Position numbers and translations under genes: made by a program. Shown piece by piece: positions 19,532-23,730 of a DNA stretch of 23,730 nucleotides (position 1 is its first letter; each line of letters opens with the position of its first letter). Origin of the DNA: Glomus cerebriforme (Eukaryota; Glomeromycota; Glomeromycetes; Glomerales; Glomeraceae); the NCBI GenBank assembly GCA_003550305.1, contig QKYT01000456.1:73904-97633 (forward strand). Reading direction: 5' to 3'. Below the pieces are notes generated by a model. That model saw only the letters and a list, made by a program, of their open reading frames with translations, made no database searches and was not told where the DNA came from.

Positions 19532-21240
19532 GATGGGCCTCTTCATGTACCAAAATATGGAAACAACTGCTCTTTTATGCTATTAACTAAACAAAGACTT
19601 GAAGGTCCTTCCATTCAGATTTCCTGTTGGAACTATTTTATTAATTGAAGATTTGATTAAAACACTCAAAAGTAAAAAGGTAATATATGTTTATATAAGA
19701 TGATAAATGATTAAGATTATATAGCAATTTTCAGTTTAAATTGATGAATAAAAATTATTATTTTAATTATTTGATCAGTGTTACGTTGGACAAGATATAT
19801 ATATACCAATAAATACAAGTTTTTTTCCTCAAAGCTTGGACTTATAATAGTTTCCATTGCCTAGTTTACTTTAAATATATGTTGATAATGAAATCAGCAG
19901 GAAAGTATTATGTCATATTGTCATTATATATAATTCTAATTCAAAGTTTCGGATGACCAATATATATGTAAAATACCTGTTTGATTTCTATCATAAAAGG
20001 TGAACATTTAACATACAAATTGTTAATCAAATATAAAAGGTTATTATGGTAAAAATAATATTAAGTCTTACTATGGGTATCTTTCAAAATATTATGAAAG
20101 AACTAAGAATGATTTTATAACTATTAACAATACTAAGAAGTATGATTAAATTATTTTGTAAACTGTTTGAGTGGCGATACTCAAAGAGTATTAACAAAGA
20201 TACCATTTAACTTATCTGGTGAAGTCTCTGTATATTAAACTCAGAGCTTCTCAGTTGTAATAGAATTAACGTTCCAGAAAAGATTGCCTTTTTAAACGAG
20301 ACATGTATATAATTATATATACTATATACCTAAACGTATTCAAAAAAAATCTCATATAATACTTATTTTTTTAGAAACAGAATTAATATTATTAGAGTCA
20401 TACCGTGCTATTATTTTGGGTTATTTAGAAGACAAATTTGGCTGGAAGAAGTGTGATTTTGAGGTTGATATTGAAGTTTAGCATTCTTGAATAAGTTTGA
20501 TTGTATTTATTCAACATTCTTTTTTTTTTAACCATTTTCTTATAGGATTGTGAAACTGATGAACCAAGCGTAAATGAATCTTCTAGTGAGATTGAAGAAT
20601 TAATTGAAAACCTGTATATCATTCCTCAAAAAGAAATTAAATCTAGAAAAATGCTACAACAGATTGCAAAAGCATTTTTTAATTAAGAAGATATTTTATA
20701 TTATAGAAGGCTATTTAACAAATTGTTCGTTGAGCATGAATGCAAGGTTTGTTTATCTCTTTGTAAATTCTCAGTGAGAATTGGCTATCAGTTTGTTTTT
20801 TATTATTATCACAAAACTTTTGGATTTAACCATTTCTTCAAAACTAAATTGGCATTATTTTTATCAGATTACGAAGCTTGAAGCTGACAGAAATTTTTAA
20901 TAACTTTAACAATTAATGATGAGGAAAAACATATGGAAAATATCACGGAGATTACTCCGTTAGAATGATGGATTATTAATGAAGACAAACATATAATAGG
21001 TGGCTCACTTAGCAAATATCCTTATGAATATTTCATTCTTAAAAATCATAATAGAAATGAGCAAAAACTTTCTATGCTTAAAAATGTCTTAGAAGAGCAG
21101 TATAAAGTTAAAATAAATACAAATTTATTATTAATGATGCAAGAAATTTTAATATGAATCCATATGATCTTTGTCTTCACTCCTATAATCTTGAATTAAT
21201 TTTATCACAAATATATAACTTATTAAAAAATAAAATGTGA
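19532..21240 (+). pseudogene. Decayed multi-exon gene of unknown family
   Basis: Coding pieces in order on the plus strand. About 19532-19680 reads VLPFRFPVGTILLIEDLIKT after an internal shift and ends at a GTAATATATG donor. Exon 20375-20475 reads LLESYRAIILGYLEDKFGWK. A 70-bp intron follows, then exon 20546-20746 (CETDEPSVNESSSEIEELIE, stop at 20684-20686, then EDILYYRRLFNKLF). A 121-bp intron leads to a last part from 20868 that carries IIGGSLSKYPYEYFILKNHN and LSMLKNVLEEQYKVK, shifts once, and ends NPYDLCLHSYNLELILSQIY with TGA at 21238-21240. Acidic and aromatic residues and proper splice sites show it was once a real gene. I do not recognise the family. It could be a mobile-element gene, since it lies between transposon relics. 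Confidence 0.5.
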
Positions 21241-21687
21241 TCTTTATTTAATAATCTGAATAATAAATATTCTTTTATTTTTTTAATTATATAATAACTT
21301 GATATTTAATAACAATATATTTAAATAATCAGGCTAATGATAGGACAATTATGAAAGTTATGATAATCAAATAACTAGTATAATAGCTGTCACCTATAAA
21401 TCACACAAAAGTCATATGACTTTAAAAATTTATAAAACAATTTTGGGCAAATTTAAACCAATAAAATTATAGATCAATACATGTTTAATACTTTTATTAG
21501 TTTATTTTTTCAAGAAATTATAAAATTTTCAGAGCTATTACAATTTAAAGTTTAAGAATTTTTCATATAACATATATTGTAAAATGGGAAATTTTAAACT
21601 AAGGATCAATGATATTTAAGTAAAATTTTCATATAAAATTTGGAATTTTGTCCTAATTTTCCTACATTTTAATCAATTTTAGCATCA
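21241..21687. other. Probable 5' flank of the DDE transposon
   Basis: No ORF. It holds a 16-bp perfect palindrome AAAGTCATATGACTTT (21408-21423) preceded by GTCACCTATAAATCACAC. This order (CACC, CAC, then a GTCAnnTGAC palindrome, then TTTTGGGCAAATTT) echoes the end of element B, so the left end of the transposase-bearing element may lie near 21385. Confidence 0.35.
21408..21423. repeat. 16-bp perfect palindrome AAAGTCATATGACTTT
   Basis: Perfectly self-complementary, 265 bp upstream of the transposase pseudogene. A possible binding site or part of a terminal repeat. Confidence 0.5.
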
Positions 21688-22617
21688 ATGACTCATTTAT
21701 CAAAGAGAAAATCTATGGTAAAGAGCAAAGATGAAATGATAATGAAAAGCTTGCAAAGAAATTATGAGTTAATGATGATTGAAAAGATAAAAATGACAGC
21801 GAATGGGATGAAATTGAATTATCAAATGAAGATAAAAATAAAAGTAAGTTAGTTTGATCAAATAATGCATACCTGAAACAAAAGAAACGTGAACTTTACC
21901 TTATTGAAATAACTAAAAATTAACTTATTTTGATAAATATGGGCCAAGTGGTTTTTTTACAAAAGCAGCAAAAGGAACCATAAATATTTTAATACTTATA
22001 AATAAATAAGCAATTCCAGATGATTTTGATGAAGTTTTGGATGATATGAAAAATAAATATGATGATCAGCTTGATATAAATGAAAGGATTGAAAGTTTGA
22101 GGATTAAACTTAAAAAAAATCAAAAAAAATTATCTGTGTCTGAATTCAACAAAAAATAAGCAATCTTTAAATATTTAAAAAAACTGGATGATGATGGAAA
22201 AGGTAAGGTAATGGCTGTAAAGAAGCTGCACAATTAGTTTTTATTGAAAGTGCTTCCTATAGAGCATGAACTATTCATTATTGAGCTAATTATTGGTTCA
22301 AAAATAATCATCTTTCAATAAGCCATCAAAGTAAGCATCAAAAGACAATATGGCTAATAGATGATGAAGATATAGTGGAAGAATGCCACACTTGAATTTG
22401 TTCACAAGGTGAAAAAACCACTCCGCTAAAATTCAAAGTATTTATTGAGGAAAAACTGCTTGTTCATTCAGGAGTTATAAAAAAAACCATCAGTATAGAA
22501 ATTGTGATATGATGGCTCAATGTACTTGGATATTTTTTTCAGTCACAAAAGCAAGATGAGTTATATTATGATATGAATTACAAAATTCATTAAACTATTT
22601 ATCATTACTAACATTAT

Positions 22618-22902
22618 ATGATGTTATATAAGGCATATACTATGATGGTCACAAAGCGTCCTGACATTTTAAAATATCAGCAAACTTTTTTGGACAAAAT
22701 CTATGACTACAAGAAGTATATAGTGAAATACAAAGGTAAAAATATGGAACGAATACTGCTGACATTAAAAATCAGTAAAAAGGAAGTAATTTTCATAATT
22801 CACAATGAGTGTATATTCTACTCCAATGACGAAAAGCGAGACATATGGACGAAGTCTGGAGAATTACCTTTACATAAGAAAGAAACAGGTATTCCATTAT
22901 GA
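22618..22902 (+). pseudogene. Open piece of the DDE transposase with the first catalytic site
   Basis: Longest open frame of the middle part, from an ATG created by frameshift; true coding sequence begins about 22661 with RPDILKYQQTFLDKIYDY. It carries HNEC at 22801-22812, where relatives as I recall have HDEC. It ends at TGA 22900-22902 after GELPLHKKETG, where the native frame moves to the next open piece. Confidence 0.6.
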
Positions 22903-23312
22903 TTAGTAAATTTCTGTCTGAAGAATGTGGTCAGCTTAAATTAAATCCACAGCAATGTCAAGAAAATCCTTCCATACCTGAAGAAGCTCAAGCTTATCTT
23001 CAACCAGAAAAAGATCAGAAAGGATACTGGACAAGCAAACATCTAATTAAACAAATAAAAACAAAGGCAATCCTGATTTTTGAAACTATTTTTCCAAACT
23101 GTATTGCCTTGTTTGTGTTTGATAATAGTTCAAACCATGCAGCATTTAGATCTGATACACTCGTGGCAAGTAGAATGAACCTGAAATCTGGAGGCAAGCA
23201 ACTGAAAATGAGAGACATGATTTTTGGACCAGATAATCAGCATCAATCAATGGTCAATAAAAATAATGAACCAAAAGGGATAAAGCAGGTTTTAGTTGAA
23301 CGCAGTTTGTAA
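22899..23312 (+). pseudogene. Open piece of the DDE transposase with the second catalytic site
   Basis: Contains MISKFLSEECGQLKLNP, the GYW(T/S) element and FDNSSNH with the second catalytic Asp at 23121-23123. It ends at TAA 23310-23312, where relatives have Trp after ERGL; the same frame then runs on past the stop to KLNFIE. It overlaps the previous piece by four bases, which shows a single-base shift, not two genes. Confidence 0.6.
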
Positions 23313-23730
23313 AAAAATGGGTTAAATACCGATTGTCAGTTGTGTAAGAATAAGGTAGAAGATATAAATCGGACTGATTGTTGTGCACGGAGAATCATTT
23401 TACTACAGCCAGATTTTTTATTCCAAAAAAGTGCATTAGAGGAAGTAATAATAGAAGCTGGGTATAAATGTACGAAGTTCTATTGTAAGCTAAATTTTAT
23501 TGAATGATATTGGGAGGTGGCAAAAAGATTTGCTCAAGAGAACTGTGACTATTCTTGGTCAGGCTTATAACATGTTGTTCCTGCTGCCTTAGAATCCGTT
23601 AATACAATTACAATAAGAAAATTTGCCAGGAAGGCATGGTGCTATATGGATTTGTATAGGAAAGGAATCACGGGTAAATTGGCAGCCCTATAAGAAAACT
23701 GTATACAGAATTGATACGTTTTTATATTCA

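Larger units (their letters stand above)
21688..23730 (+). pseudogene. Large DDE transposase, multiply broken, cut by window end
   Basis: Starts near ATG 21688 (MTHLSKRKS), followed by an acidic part (NDSEWDEIELSNEDKNK), then YFDKYGPSGFFTKAAKGTIN and ERIESLRIKLKKNQKKLSVS. A helix-turn-helix-like zone follows (22230-22500; HSGVIKKTIS). The catalytic core reads VIFIIHNECIFYSND, YWTSKHLIKQIKTKAI, FVFDNSSNHAAF and KLNFIE. These mark the DDE triad: position one at 22804-22806 (now Asn), Asp at 23121-23123, Glu at 23502-23504. At least three frame changes (near 22645, 22890 and in the N-terminal third) and many TAA, TAG and TGA codons destroy it. A CQLCKNK...CC motif lies between the second Asp and the Glu. 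Just before NFIE a few residues seem lost. I recall this family from arbuscular mycorrhizal fungi and basidiomycetes (DDE superfamily endonuclease). Dead copy. Confidence 0.78.

Noticed and set aside
20425..20622. Minus ORF of 65 codons
   Set aside because: Antisense to exons of the plus-strand pseudogene, which has better splice and protein evidence.
23015..23218. Minus ORF of 67 codons
   Set aside because: Antisense to the transposase core with FDNSSNH.
1..23730. CRISPR array, bacterial operon or phage region
   Set aside because: Spliced genes, intron signals and fungal transposase families point to a eukaryotic nuclear genome; no regular repeat-spacer array is present.

Overview
The window looks like nuclear DNA of an arbuscular mycorrhizal (Glomeromycotina) fungus of the Rhizophagus/Gigaspora kind. 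The sequence is very AT-rich, with 60-80 bp GT-AG introns. One intact gene is a Tyr/Ser/Thr-type kinase with an HRDFHSGN catalytic loop and a DLG in place of DFG, a form typical of the hugely expanded kinase families of these fungi. Most other coding matter is broken transposases and lineage-specific repeat genes. The genus is an inference from remembered family resemblance; no search was run. A few N bases (14103, 15477, 15626-15660, 18620) mean that some single-base frameshifts could be assembly errors.

Layout. Positions 1-873 (minus) hold a broken tyrosine recombinase of Crypton/KIAA1958 type that runs off the window edge. A 163-bp foldback element lies at 1019-1181. The best gene, a kinase of 487 residues in six exons, is at 1773-3603 (minus). 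Its tail is built from short phase-1 mini-exons, and a fossil terminal exon lies just beyond its stop. From 3.6 to 10.8 kb the DNA is largely empty, with a small membrane-type ORF (3661-3879), short repeats and a decayed kinase fragment (about 7230-7510). A single-exon gene at 11014-11985 (plus) encodes five and a half copies of a ~48-residue repeat and looks intact.

From 12.7 kb to the right end the window is a transposon graveyard. In order it holds a repeat copy A' (13250-13498), a Tc1-like DD34E transposase pseudogene (13563-14161, plus), a convergent three-exon pseudogene of a glomeromycete repeat family (14328-15848, minus), an AT-rich inverted minisatellite (about 16608-17185), and a MITE of the A family (17959-19222) split by a younger 895-bp element B (18308-19202) that has 45-bp terminal inverted repeats and a 9-bp target duplication. 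After these come a decayed multi-exon gene of unknown family (about 19532-21240, plus) and a large DDE transposase pseudogene (21688 to the window end, plus) whose first catalytic Asp is now Asn.

How they fit together: only the kinase and the repeat-protein gene look functional, and nothing here forms an operon or shared pathway. The right half records several rounds of transposition: the A family, B inserted into A, and two different DDE transposases. Many stops are TAA, TAG or TGA at places where a CAA, CGA or TGG would keep the frame. That is compatible with C-to-T decay, though it is not proof of it.
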